NCBI GenBank assembly: GCA_012959765.1
Contig: DUCO01000049.1
Span: 30,949 to 94,948 of the forward strand
Direction: 5' to 3'
Length of the DNA stretch: 64,000 bases
Source of the DNA: Dehalococcoidia bacterium
GTDB lineage: Bacteria; Chloroflexota; Dehalococcoidia; Lucifugimonadales; Lucifugimonadaceae
Below, in pieces: positions 50,257-59,201 of the stretch. Both the position numbers and the translations under genes were made by a program. The notes under the pieces were generated by a model, which saw only the letters and a list, made by a program, of their open reading frames with translations, made no database searches and was not told where the DNA came from. How positions within the stretch are numbered: position 1 is the stretch's first letter; each line of letters opens with the position of its first letter.

Positions 50257-51821
50257 AACTTGTAACTGCCAACCAAATGCGAGCTATCGAGCAGTCGTGC
50301 GTCGACGCCGGGATATCGCTTGACGTTTTGATGGAGAACGCAGGACTGGCGGTTGCGGAAGCGATTCGAGCTGGTTTCGACGAATATGATGGCGGCGGTA
50401 TTTTCGGTAAGCGCATCGTGATTCTCGTTGGACCCGGAAACAACGGCGCCGATGGATTTGTAACGGGACGGCATCTTTCTGAGTGGGGAGTAAGTGTTAC
50501 GGCGATTTTGTGTGCGAAACGGAAATCGCCCGATCCGAAGCGGGAGTTGGCTGAGAAGGCTGGTATTTCAGTTGAAGACGGGCTGTCAGCAGACGGAATT
50601 GGGATTTTTCAGCAAAAACTCGAAACCTCCGACCTTCTCATCGACGCCGTACTGGGAACTGGCACTGCTCGCCCCATCACTGAACCGCTATCTTCGCTGC
50701 TATTCAGCGCTCTCGAATCGGGAGTTCCGGTAGTAGCACTCGATCTGCCAACTGGTATTAACTCCGATACCGGTGGGTTCGACATCGCAGGACTTCCAGC
50801 CGACCAGACACTCCAGCTTGGCTACCCAAAGCTGGGTGCTGCCCTATCCGGCAATCCTTCTTTGACCGGTGAGATCGAAGTGCTCGATATCGGCATTCCT
50901 TTCGGTCTCGACTCGCAGGTAAACACCGAACTGCTCACCGACGACCTTGCCGCGCTCATCAACCCAGAACGTCCCTTCGATAGCCACAAAGGCACGTTCG
51001 GATCGACACTGGTCATTGGCGGTTCGCAGGACTATCTCGGTGCTGTGACCATGGCTGCTGATGCCGCGAGTCGATCAGGCGTTGGGCTGACGTTCGTCGC
51101 AACTCCCGAACCTGCTTACAAACGAGTAGCGGGAAACGTACCCGAGGCGATGTATCGTTCGTTGCCGGTTTCATCCAACGGAAACGTCGATCCTTCAGCA
51201 GCAGCCCAAATCGCTCTCGAAATAGCCACCCGATCTACATCAGTAGTCGTCGGACCTGGCATGGGCAACAACGCCGACACCGCCGAGTTTCTCGCCATCC
51301 TGCTATCTCAAATCGACCTCGAAACACCATTGGTGCTCGATGCCGACGCCCTGAACATCCTCGCAAAATCGCATAAGTGGTGGGAACGGCTCGAAAATCC
51401 CGCTGTGCTCACGCCGCATCCGGGTGAAATGAGCCGGTTAGTCGGGATTTCAACGGCAGAAGTTCAGCGGGATCGAATAACTATTGCACTCGACACCGCC
51501 AAAAAGTTCAACAAAATCGTCGTGCTAAAAGGCGCAGCCACTCTCATCGCCTCGCCAGATGGCCGTCTGAACGTCTCGCCATGGGTGAACTCAGGTTTAG
51601 CAAAAGGCGGCAGCGGAGACGTTCTGGCAGGTCTACTCGGTGGTCTACTCGCTCAACAACCCGGTGAACCATTCGAAATGGCTTCTCTGGCAGTGCACAT
51701 TCACGGATATGCAGCCGAGTCGGCTAAACGTGGAGTGGGTGAGACTGGAATGCGCGCCACCGATGTAATCGCTCGACTTGGCCACTTCTATCGAGATCAG
51801 ATCCAGCGTCTTTCCAACTGA
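50253..51821 (+). CDS. nnr: Bifunctional NAD(P)HX epimerase/dehydratase
   Basis: 522-residue repair enzyme for hydrated NAD(P)H. The N-terminal YjeF_N epimerase domain shows IEQSCVDAGISLDVLMENAGLAVAE, VGPGNNGADGFVTGRHL and VALDLPTGINSDTG; the C-terminal ADP-dependent dehydratase shows VVGPGMGNNADT, VLTPHPGEMSRLVG, VVLKGAATLIASPDG and SGDVLAGLLGGLLA. Both catalytic halves look complete. Pairing with acpS is common in bacteria. Translation is coupled to acpS by four overlapping bases. Confidence 0.95.
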   Translation: MKLVTANQMRAIEQSCVDAGISLDVLMENAGLAVAEAIRAGFDEYDGGGIFGKRIVILVGPGNNGADGFVTGRHLSEWGVSVTAILCAKRKSPDPKRELAEKAGISVEDGLSADGIGIFQQKLETSDLLIDAVLGTGTARPITEPLSSLLFSALESGVPVVALDLPTGINSDTGGFDIAGLPADQTLQLGYPKLGAALSGNPSLTGEIEVLDIGIPFGLDSQVNTELLTDDLAALINPERPFDSHKGTFGSTLVIGGSQDYLGAVTMAADAASRSGVGLTFVATPEPAYKRVAGNVPEAMYRSLPVSSNGNVDPSAAAQIALEIATRSTSVVVGPGMGNNADTAEFLAILLSQIDLETPLVLDADALNILAKSHKWWERLENPAVLTPHPGEMSRLVGISTAEVQRDRITIALDTAKKFNKIVVLKGAATLIASPDGRLNVSPWVNSGLAKGGSGDVLAGLLGGLLAQQPGEPFEMASLAVHIHGYAAESAKRGVGETGMRATDVIARLGHFYRDQIQRLSN

Positions 51822-51908
51822 GTTTGCCTTCAGCATCTGCTCGAAGCACACCCGTTCGCGTGTAAACGGGCGTGTTTTCGCAAGCCACGCTTCTATACTG
51901 GAAGAACA

Positions 51909-52694
51909 GTGACATCACTCCTTACCGTCGATATCGGCAACACAAACATCACGATCGGCGCTTTTGACGATCAGGAACTAACCGCCACATGGCGCTTAGC
52001 AACCCGCGAAACTCGCACTGTCGACGAGCATGCCTGGGCACTTCAGGGCGTACTGCGGTCGAAGGGTGTCGAGCCTGATTCGTTCGACGCTGTTGTGATC
52101 TGCTCAGTAGTTCCCCCACTCACCGAAGCTTACGTCGACGCGCTGTCGTCGCTCACAGGACTCGAGCCGCTCGTGATTGGACCCGGCATTCGTACCGGAA
52201 TCCGTATTCACTACGACCGTACGCAAGATGTCGGCTCCGACCGAATTGTTGACGCAGTAGCCGCCCACCAGCTTTATGGTGGGCCGATAGTTGTCGTGGA
52301 CATCGGCACCGCTACGGTATTCGACGCCGTTACTGCCGATGGAGATTACATTGGCGGCGCAATTTCGCCGGGTATGGAAATTGCAGCCGACGCTATGTTC
52401 CGCAATACGTCCCAGCTTCGACGTGTCGAGATGGTCGCACCTGACAGGGTGATCGGCCGAAGCACAGTTGCTTCAATGCAATCAGGCTTTGTGTTTGGGT
52501 TCGCCGTACTCATCGAAGGCATGCTGGCTCGATTCAAAGCCGAACTCAACCCGGACGCCCCCGACGATGTAACGGTTGTCGCCACGGGCGGGCTCGCTAA
52601 TTTGATGGCGCAAAACACCGAATCCTTCGACCATGTGAACCCTGAACTCACCCTTACGGGGCTCAGGCTTGTTTACGAAATGAACAACGTTTAA
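51909..52694 (+). CDS. coaX: Type III pantothenate kinase
   Basis: 261-residue CoaX that phosphorylates pantothenate, the first step of CoA synthesis. The phosphate motif LTVDIGNTNITIGAF at the start, the GPGIRTGIRIHYDR segment, GSDRIVDAVAAH and VVDIGTATVFDAV with the catalytic Asp are all present. It starts at GTG (51909). With coaBC 27 bases downstream it supplies two consecutive stages of the pathway. Confidence 0.96.
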   Translation: MTSLLTVDIGNTNITIGAFDDQELTATWRLATRETRTVDEHAWALQGVLRSKGVEPDSFDAVVICSVVPPLTEAYVDALSSLTGLEPLVIGPGIRTGIRIHYDRTQDVGSDRIVDAVAAHQLYGGPIVVVDIGTATVFDAVTADGDYIGGAISPGMEIAADAMFRNTSQLRRVEMVAPDRVIGRSTVASMQSGFVFGFAVLIEGMLARFKAELNPDAPDDVTVVATGGLANLMAQNTESFDHVNPELTLTGLRLVYEMNNV

Positions 52695-52720
52695 CCCGAA
52701 ACTTGTTAGCGGTATCTGGC

Positions 52721-53962
52721 ATGTCACCTGCGATTAGCTCAATCCAACCGATCTCCCGCCCCCCTCTTGAGGGCAAGACGGTAGTTCTTGGCGTCACCGG
52801 ATCTATCGCCGCCTACAAAGCTGCCGACATCGCCAGCAAACTCGTTCAGGCTGGGGCGATCGTCGATGTAATCATGACGACCGCTGCTACAGAGTTCGTG
52901 GGCGTTTCAACGTTCGAAGCACTAACGCACCGCCCGGTTACAACCGGACTCTGGCAGGCACACTCCGAACTGAGCATCGACCATGTCGCACTCGCTCTAC
53001 GTGCCAACTGCGTGCTGATCGCCCCTGCGACAGCTAACACAGTCGCAAAACTTGCTCTGGGTATTGCCGATGATCCGCTGACGGCAACAGTGCTGGCTAC
53101 CGAAGCTCCCGTGATTGTCGCCCCGGCGATGGACGCCGATATGTTTGCAAGTCCGCCTACACAGCGGAACGTGAAAACGCTGAAAAGCGATGGCGTTGTG
53201 GTTGCTGGTCCGGAAGACGGACATCTGGCTTCCGGACTGGTCGGCAAAGGCCGACTCACCGACACAGCGACGCTGATTGGGCTCGTTCGACAGGCCATCG
53301 GGCGCCGTGGTGACTACGCTGGAAGGCACGTGATCGTCTCAGCAGGTGGCACTCGCCAGCCGATAGACCCTGTCCGATACATCTCAAACCGCTCGACCGG
53401 GAAGATGGGCTACGCTATCGCCGAGGCAGCACGAGATCGAGGCGCTCGGGTGACTCTGGTTACTGCTGCGAGTCTGGCCGATCCCGCTGGCGTAACCATA
53501 GTGAACGCTGCGACAGTTGATGAAATGCGTGATGCGATCGTTCCTGAGTCATCTGGTGCCGATTTGCTCGTGATGGCTGCCGCAATTTCCGACTACACCC
53601 CTACAAACGTCGCCGATCACAAGATCAAGAAGCAGGATTCGGGGTCGGCAAAAATGTCACTGGAACTTTCAAAAGTTGAAGACTTCATGCCTCTGGCTCA
53701 CGGTCGGAATCTCGTCAAAGTGGCGTTTGCTGCCGAAACGGACGATCTCGAAGCGAACGCACATGCCAAAGCTGCGCCAAAGGGTGCCGCATTCGTTGTG
53801 GCGAACAACATAAGCGAACCGGGAAGCGGGTTCGGTACCGACACGAACAGGGTTACATTCGTCGAGGCCGACGGAAACGCTGAGCCTCAGCCAATGATGG
53901 ACAAGCTCGATGTGGCGCATGCGATTCTCGATCGAGCACTCCCGTTTCTCTCAAAACGCTAG
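52721..53962 (+). CDS. coaBC: CoaBC, phosphopantothenoylcysteine synthetase/decarboxylase
   Basis: 413-residue bifunctional flavoprotein. The N-terminal CoaC domain binds FMN (GVTGSIAAYKAADIASKL) and has APAMDADMF, the PxMNxxM-type motif with Asp in place of Asn. The C-terminal CoaB domain has SAGGTRQPIDPVRYISNRSTGKMGYAIA and DHKIKK. Together they turn phosphopantothenate into phosphopantetheine. Start taken at MSPAIS (52721). The Asn-to-Asp change in the decarboxylase motif occurs at a position normally important for catalysis and deserves note. Confidence 0.93.
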   Translation: MSPAISSIQPISRPPLEGKTVVLGVTGSIAAYKAADIASKLVQAGAIVDVIMTTAATEFVGVSTFEALTHRPVTTGLWQAHSELSIDHVALALRANCVLIAPATANTVAKLALGIADDPLTATVLATEAPVIVAPAMDADMFASPPTQRNVKTLKSDGVVVAGPEDGHLASGLVGKGRLTDTATLIGLVRQAIGRRGDYAGRHVIVSAGGTRQPIDPVRYISNRSTGKMGYAIAEAARDRGARVTLVTAASLADPAGVTIVNAATVDEMRDAIVPESSGADLLVMAAAISDYTPTNVADHKIKKQDSGSAKMSLELSKVEDFMPLAHGRNLVKVAFAAETDDLEANAHAKAAPKGAAFVVANNISEPGSGFGTDTNRVTFVEADGNAEPQPMMDKLDVAHAILDRALPFLSKR

Positions 53963-54106
53963 ATAGCCCTCTCACGCCCCACGCTCTTCACAATGACCCG
54001 TTTCACCACACGATACGAGTGTCCAGATCGGTGCGATTGCCCTTAGAATGTGCGCACGAAATGTCGTCCATATTTGTCGCAGGTAATTTCTTATCGAGGT
54101 GTTCGC

Positions 54107-54379
54107 ATGAGGCTCTACTGGAAGCAGAAGAAAAAAGGTATCGACCTGATCGTCGAAAACGAAGACGGTGAGACCTTCTCCGTAGGTGGCGTTCGCGAGA
54201 CCAAGCGCGGAATCGAAGCGCTTGCGAAAACGGCCGGTTACGACCCCGGGCGGGCTGTCAAAGGAATCGGCTCGGTCGAAGAAGGCCGAACGTTTGTTGA
54301 GCAGTTCGAGCCGTGGCGAGAGTTCTTCCCCGGAGCACCGCTTTCTATCGAACCCGACGTCGTTCCTCTCGAACAATAA
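54107..54379 (+). CDS. Small conserved-looking protein, unknown
   Basis: 90 residues, MRLYWKQKKKGIDLIVENEDG..., highly charged with no signal or membrane segment. A GAGGTG sequence precedes the ATG at 54107. The middle GVRETKRGIEALAKTAGYDPGRAVKGIGSVEEGRTFVEQF looks like a compact alpha/beta domain. No family recognised. It lies between coaBC and an RraA-like gene on the same strand, with 29 bases to the latter. Confidence 0.72.
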   Translation: MRLYWKQKKKGIDLIVENEDGETFSVGGVRETKRGIEALAKTAGYDPGRAVKGIGSVEEGRTFVEQFEPWREFFPGAPLSIEPDVVPLEQ

Positions 54380-54408
54380 TCCCCTATTCCGCAAGTAAAA
54401 CCGCATTC

Positions 54409-55095
54409 ATGAAAACCATTGACCAGTCGATTCTCGACACACTCGCTGAGTACGATTCCGCCACAGTCCAGAACGCAGGCATTCTCGTTCGAGGCTACGT
54501 TCACGCAGACGACGACTACACTGATCCGAGCATTCAGGAATACATTTCACCGGGTGCGAAACCGGCAGTTGGGTATGCGCTGACATCGACCTGGACTCCG
54601 ATTACAGGATCAGATAGCAGCGGGTATGTCCGCACCGACTACTTCGACTCGATAGCCAAGGCGAACTTTCCGGTAATCGTGGTTCAGCAGGACATCGACA
54701 AGCCCTCGAACCGTGGTGCGATTATTGGCGACGGAATGGCGTACCAGATGAAAGCGCTGGGTGCTGTCGGCGCGTTGATCGAAGGCAACGTGCGAGACGT
54801 ACCCGGTATTGCAGACGCCGGCCTTCCGTTGTGGGGCACCGGACGAGTTCCCGGACACGGCCCCTTCAACATGATCGAGCATGAAATATCGGTAACCGTT
54901 GCGAGTCTGCGGATTCACCCCGGCGACATTCTGGTTTGTGATGCAGACGGCGCGACCCGAGTAAGCGTTGATGAAGCCGCCGACATTGCGAAGATGTGCG
55001 CCGAAGTACGCGCCAAAGAGGGCGGACTCCACCGCTTCTTCTCAGTTCCAGATTTCACTCTGGACAACTGGGCAGAATGGAAGGCGAAGAGCTAG
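54409..55095 (+). CDS. RraA-family protein (HMG/CHA aldolase-like)
   Basis: 228 residues of the RraA/dimethylmenaquinone methyltransferase-like family, whose members include 4-hydroxy-4-methyl-2-oxoglutarate aldolases and RNase E regulators. Family blocks: LAEYDSATVQNAG at the start, RGAIIGDGMAYQMKALGAVGALIEGNVRDV with the phosphate/metal loop and Arg-Asp pair, and VHPGD-like IHPGDILVCDADGATRV. The conserved RDxxxL is RDVPGI. A catabolic aldolase or decarboxylase role is more likely than RNase control. Start at MKTIDQ (54409). Confidence 0.88.
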   Translation: MKTIDQSILDTLAEYDSATVQNAGILVRGYVHADDDYTDPSIQEYISPGAKPAVGYALTSTWTPITGSDSSGYVRTDYFDSIAKANFPVIVVQQDIDKPSNRGAIIGDGMAYQMKALGAVGALIEGNVRDVPGIADAGLPLWGTGRVPGHGPFNMIEHEISVTVASLRIHPGDILVCDADGATRVSVDEAADIAKMCAEVRAKEGGLHRFFSVPDFTLDNWAEWKAKS

Positions 55096-55108
55096 CACGC
55101 CCTTACCC

Positions 55109-55162
55109 CGTTTCCTGAGCCCCGATTTTCATCGGGATAAACTTCGTCATCGGAGTCGAAGG
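55109..55162. repeat. 54 bp dispersed spacer repeat, partner of 29161-29214
   Basis: Begins CGTTTCCTGAGCCCCGATTT and has the same ATCGGGATAAAC...CATCGGA core as the earlier copy. It lies 14 bases after the RraA-like stop. Confidence 0.8.
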
Positions 55163-55189
55163 ATCTGGAGTGGGGACGCGCTGAGACGC

Positions 55190-55323
55190 CGTCCTCTCCC
55201 TGAGGGAGAGGATTGAGGTGAGGGGGAATGCAGGTGTGGGGCTGGGGTGTTCCGTTGTGATTGATTCAACGTTTACGTGCCCCCTCAACTTATCCCTTCT
55301 CCCTGAGGGAGAAGGGATAAGTT
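55190..55323. repeat. CTCCCT/AGGGAG spacer hairpins, including a 37-base perfect palindrome
   Basis: CCTCTCCCTGAGGGAGAGG (55193-55211) is one short palindrome. At 55287-55323 AACTTATCCCTTCTCCCT is followed by one base and its exact reverse complement, an 18-bp perfect stem. The pair lies between the convergent ends of the RraA-like gene and valS, so it may end transcription from both sides. Related hairpins are at 8267-8300 and 33891-33919. Confidence 0.75.
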
Positions 55324-55338
55324 GGTTCGATCCGCCCC

Positions 55339-58005
55339 CTAGCCACCATTTTTCACAGGTGCCGCTGCTGGCTCGATTTGTGCTGTGTAGCGCCAGTCTC
55401 CACTCGGTGTGCCCGGTGCGAAGTTAATCGATTCAGCTCCACCAGCGGCAGCAACGTCGTCGAGCACAAGTCGCAAGTCGGACTCACCCGCCTCGTCAGC
55501 TTCAAGCACAAGGCTCAGCAGCTCACGGTTCAAGCTAACTCCGCTCTCACTCTTTGCCTTTCGAATCGCTGATATCGCGTCGCATGCAGCGGGGAACGAA
55601 CCTGCTAATTCAGGAGCAGCAACAGCATCGAGTTCCTCAACTGTCGGCCACGGTGTCTGGTGAATCGATGCGTGCCCTGTCTCTTCGGCGAACACCCAAC
55701 TCCAAACCTCGTCAGTGATCGTCGGTACAACCGGAGCGAACAACCTCAGAACAACGTTCAGTCCGAGTCGAAGCGTCGCCACTGCCGATGCCCTGCCTTC
55801 GGGGTCGTCTTCCGAACGAGATCGCCGCTTGAGCAGTTCGATGTAATTGTCGGTGAACGCACCCCAGAAGAATTTCTCGGTCTCCTGAAGCGCCACCGAG
55901 AACTCGAACTTCTCGAACGCCTGGCCCGCAGCGCGAACAACTTCCTTCAACTCAGCGATAAATGCACGGTCGAGCTCGTTGGTGATCGGGCCGTCTTCAG
56001 CCGTCTGGGCGAGCACAAACTTTCCAGCGTTGTACAGCTTCGTAACCAGCTTGCCGCCGATCTTGAAGATCGACTCGTCGTGTGCGGCGTCAACACCGAG
56101 TTTGAACGAAGCCGACCAGTACCGAACGGCGTCGGCACCGAACCTGTCGATGCTGTCGACCGGTGTTACGGCATTGCCCTTGGATTTCGACATCTTCTTG
56201 CGGTCGGGATCAAGCACCCAGCCGGAAAGGTTAATGTTGTGCCACGGTACCGATTCCTGGTGCAGCATCGCCTTGGCAATCGTGTAGAACGCCCAGGTTC
56301 GAATAATGTCGTGAGCCTGAGGTCGCACATCAAACGGAAACAAGCTGTTCATCTGGTCGTCTTCCTCGCCCCATCGAGCCACGGTTTGCGGGCTGAGCGA
56401 CGAGGTGAACCACGTATCGAAAATGTCAGGCTCACCGGCGAATCCACCGGGAACGCCGCGCTGCTCCTCGGTGTATCCGGGGGGAGTTGTCGATTCGGGA
56501 TCTACAGGCAACACTTCTTCAGCCGCAATAATCGCTTGGTCGTACTGGGGTTCGCCCTGATCGTCCAGCGGGTACCAGACGGGGATCGGAACTCCAAAGT
56601 AGCGCTGACGGGAAATACACCAGTCGACGTTCAGGTTTTCGGTCCAGTTCTCGAACCGCTTTCGCATGAAATCGGGGTACCAGTTGATCTTGCGCCCCAT
56701 GTCGATCATCTGGTCTGTCTTATCGAGCATCCTCACGAACCACTGGCGAGTTGTCAGGTATTCGAGCGGACTATCGCCGTTTTCGTAGAAGCGAACCGGG
56801 TGTTGGATCCACTGTGGCTCGTCCTGAAGTGGGGCACCATTTCCAGTGGCCGAGTTTTCAGGATTACGCATCATTTCGACGACAAGTGCCTTGGCTGAAG
56901 GCGAGCGTTTGCCGACTATCAGCTGGTAGTTCTCGTTGGCTTTTTCGGGGTTCGTGCTTGCCCAGCCGTCATCTCCACCACCACTGAAGGAGTGATCGAG
57001 AATACGGCCGTTACGGCCCAGAATCTGGCGAAGCTCAAGTTCCTCTTCACGCCACCACGCAACGTCGGTCTGATCACCGAACGTACACACCATCAGAATT
57101 CCAGTTCCCTTTTCGGGATCGGCCTCGGTGCTCGGGAAGATCGGAACCTTTGCGAAGAATCCGGGCGTAACGGCGTGTTTACCGAACAGTCCCTTGAATC
57201 GCTCGTCATCGGGGTGAGCCGTGATACCCACACAGGCAGCGAGCAGTTCGGGTCGAGTAGTCGAGATAACGAAACTGCTGACCGGGGCGTCCTCTTCGAA
57301 CACGCCAAACTCAAGGTCGTGGTATGCCCCGCCCTTCTCACGGTCTTCTACTTCGGCCTGCGCAACCGCTGTCTGAAAATCGACGTCCCACATTGTTGGG
57401 GACTCGCGTTGATATATGTGACCTTTTTCGTGAAGGTCTAAGAAGCTGCGCTGTGCGATACGGCGGCTCTTGTCGTCGATCGTGGCGTACTCATCGCTCC
57501 AGTCGATCGAGTAGCCCATGCGATTGAACATGTCTTTAAAGGCAATCTCGTCGACTTCGGTCACAACGCGGCACAGCTCGATGAAGTTCTGGCGACTTAT
57601 CACGAGTTGGCGGTTTTTCTTCAGTTCAAGACGGGCGCGCTCTGCCTCAACATCGAGGTTCTCGATGTATGGCACGCCACGCTCGGCTCGAACCATGAAG
57701 TAGTTCTGAACACGGCGTTCGGTTGGCAGTCCGTTATCGTCCCAGCCCATCGGGTAGGCAACGTTCCAGCCAGTCATCCGTTTGTATCGAGCAAGCAGGT
57801 CCTGGTGGGTGTACGAAAAGACGTGACCGATGTGGAGTGCCCCGCTCACCGTTGGCGGTGGCGAATCGATGACAAACGACTTCTCACGAGGTGCATTCTG
57901 GTCGCGCTTTTCAACACCCAGCTCGCTCCAGCGGGCGCGCCAGTGTGCCTCACGCTCGTTGATATCAAAGCGCTTTGGAAGATCACCAAACTCTATCGAC
58001 TTCAC
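55339..58005 (-). CDS. valS: Valyl-tRNA synthetase
   Basis: 888-residue class I synthetase charging tRNA-Val. HIGH motif in SGALHIGHVFSYTHQD, KMSKS motif in DRKKMSKSKGNAVTP, and the tryptophan-rich WFVRML and WCISRQRYFGVPIPVW editing/core segments fit ValS. It starts with GTG (58005). The C-terminus lacks the long coiled-coil tail of many bacterial ValS. A T-box leader lies directly upstream, so expression should rise when uncharged tRNA-Val builds up. Confidence 0.96.
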   Translation of the reverse strand: MKSIEFGDLPKRFDINEREAHWRARWSELGVEKRDQNAPREKSFVIDSPPPTVSGALHIGHVFSYTHQDLLARYKRMTGWNVAYPMGWDDNGLPTERRVQNYFMVRAERGVPYIENLDVEAERARLELKKNRQLVISRQNFIELCRVVTEVDEIAFKDMFNRMGYSIDWSDEYATIDDKSRRIAQRSFLDLHEKGHIYQRESPTMWDVDFQTAVAQAEVEDREKGGAYHDLEFGVFEEDAPVSSFVISTTRPELLAACVGITAHPDDERFKGLFGKHAVTPGFFAKVPIFPSTEADPEKGTGILMVCTFGDQTDVAWWREEELELRQILGRNGRILDHSFSGGGDDGWASTNPEKANENYQLIVGKRSPSAKALVVEMMRNPENSATGNGAPLQDEPQWIQHPVRFYENGDSPLEYLTTRQWFVRMLDKTDQMIDMGRKINWYPDFMRKRFENWTENLNVDWCISRQRYFGVPIPVWYPLDDQGEPQYDQAIIAAEEVLPVDPESTTPPGYTEEQRGVPGGFAGEPDIFDTWFTSSLSPQTVARWGEEDDQMNSLFPFDVRPQAHDIIRTWAFYTIAKAMLHQESVPWHNINLSGWVLDPDRKKMSKSKGNAVTPVDSIDRFGADAVRYWSASFKLGVDAAHDESIFKIGGKLVTKLYNAGKFVLAQTAEDGPITNELDRAFIAELKEVVRAAGQAFEKFEFSVALQETEKFFWGAFTDNYIELLKRRSRSEDDPEGRASAVATLRLGLNVVLRLFAPVVPTITDEVWSWVFAEETGHASIHQTPWPTVEELDAVAAPELAGSFPAACDAISAIRKAKSESGVSLNRELLSLVLEADEAGESDLRLVLDDVAAAGGAESINFAPGTPSGDWRYTAQIEPAAAPVKNGG

Positions 58006-58069
58006 AGCAGTTATTCCTATTCGAACCTAATTCACGAACTTAAACCGTTGATGGCATATTTTTTAGCAC

Positions 58070-58300
58070 AAAAAAACCCATCCACTTCAGAAGCTAATAA
58101 AAGCCTCGTCAAAGGACGGGTTGAACCGCGGTACCACCTTCGTTGCCCACACCCGAAAATCCGGGACGTGAACCACTCAATTAGTTGTAACGGAACCACC
58201 GGGCGCACTTACTATTCTTGCGAATTTCAGTTCACCAGCTCGGAGACGACTTCACGATTACAAGGGTTCCGGTTCACACCAACCACCGGATCTCTTTGAC
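58070..58300 (-). promoter_or_regulatory. T-box leader of valS
   Basis: On the minus strand the leader has an AGAGATCCGGTGGTTGGTG stem I start (near 58296), the T-box antiterminator AAGGTGGTACCGCGG (58126-58140) and an intrinsic terminator in which AACCCGTCC (58114-58122) pairs with GGATGGGTT (58075-58083) before a T-run. Order and spacing are those of a transcription-attenuating T-box. I could not assign the specifier codon with certainty; valine is inferred from the gene it controls. Confidence 0.93.
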
Positions 58301-58400
58301 CCTGCAAACTCGCTACTACTTCTCGTCGAAGCCTGTTCAATATCAGTAAAAGGCTATCCGCTTGGCCCTGCAAATGCAATGGCAACTCGTGCCCACGAAT

Positions 58401-59201
58401 CTATAGCTGGGATTTGCTGTTCGTTTTGCGTTTCTTCCTTTTTTGAATCCGCATATTGTCGGAGTGAACCAACTTCTGGCGACGTGCGTTGTTCTGTCGC
58501 ATGTGCTCTAACTTCGCTAGGCCCTTGCGAGTATCGCTGGCGATTTTTGCGGGATCGGAACGCTCCATGCGTAGTTTGAACAGCCAGTATGTGAACGCAT
58601 CTTCAGACGCAAGCGAATGCTCGTCGCGATATCGCCAGCCCTCACGAGCGGCATCGACACCGGCTTCGATCCTGAACACTTCCCACAGCTGATCACGAGT
58701 GTTGCCGTAGAGCATCTCGTAGGCAACTTCTATCGAGCTGTCGCTAAGTGGGCGGCCTGCTGCCACCCGCCGGTGGGTTATTTCCTCTTCAACGGCGGTA
58801 AGCAGCGACTGTTCGACCGTGACTCCGTAGAAGTACGAAAGGTGCGCCCTGAACTTGTCGACACCGACCGCACGCATAAACTCGGGCTCTTCGAATCCAG
58901 CAAATAAAGCAGGATCGGCCAGCCATTCCTGCCACACTTCGTCATCGATTTTCGAGCCGCATTCGCCCAACAAACGTTTGGCAAGTAACCGCCAGTCAAA
59001 CGCCTCGCCACCGATCAGGTAATCGAGATGCTCACCGGCGATATTTTCACTTGCCAACGGCCACTCGGCGATCGTTTCGAGGATCGACAGCTTCCAGTCA
59101 TCGCCTGCCGGATCGACGTCCGTTTTCAGGTGTGAAATTACCTCACTCGCCTCTTTATTCAAAGATGCAGTTTCGGCTGTTTTATGTTCGCTGCTAACCA
59201 T
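58401..59201 (-). CDS. Conserved-looking protein of unknown function, coupled to polX
   Basis: 266 residues, soluble, rich in charged helices. No known motif was recognised. The end is strongly basic (MRIQKRKKRKTNSKSQL), suggesting nucleic-acid contact. The centre contains regularly spaced Trp residues (FDWRLLAKRLLGE, DEVWQEWLADPALF, DQLWEVFRIEAG). It overlaps the polX end by eight bases, so the two are probably translated together and may act together in DNA repair. That link is inference from position only. Confidence 0.7.
   Translation of the reverse strand: MVSSEHKTAETASLNKEASEVISHLKTDVDPAGDDWKLSILETIAEWPLASENIAGEHLDYLIGGEAFDWRLLAKRLLGECGSKIDDEVWQEWLADPALFAGFEEPEFMRAVGVDKFRAHLSYFYGVTVEQSLLTAVEEEITHRRVAAGRPLSDSSIEVAYEMLYGNTRDQLWEVFRIEAGVDAAREGWRYRDEHSLASEDAFTYWLFKLRMERSDPAKIASDTRKGLAKLEHMRQNNARRQKLVHSDNMRIQKRKKRKTNSKSQL

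Noticed and set aside
55660..56898. 412-codon open frame on the + strand inside valS
   Set aside because: It is the antisense shadow of valS, with no family motif and no ribosome-binding site.
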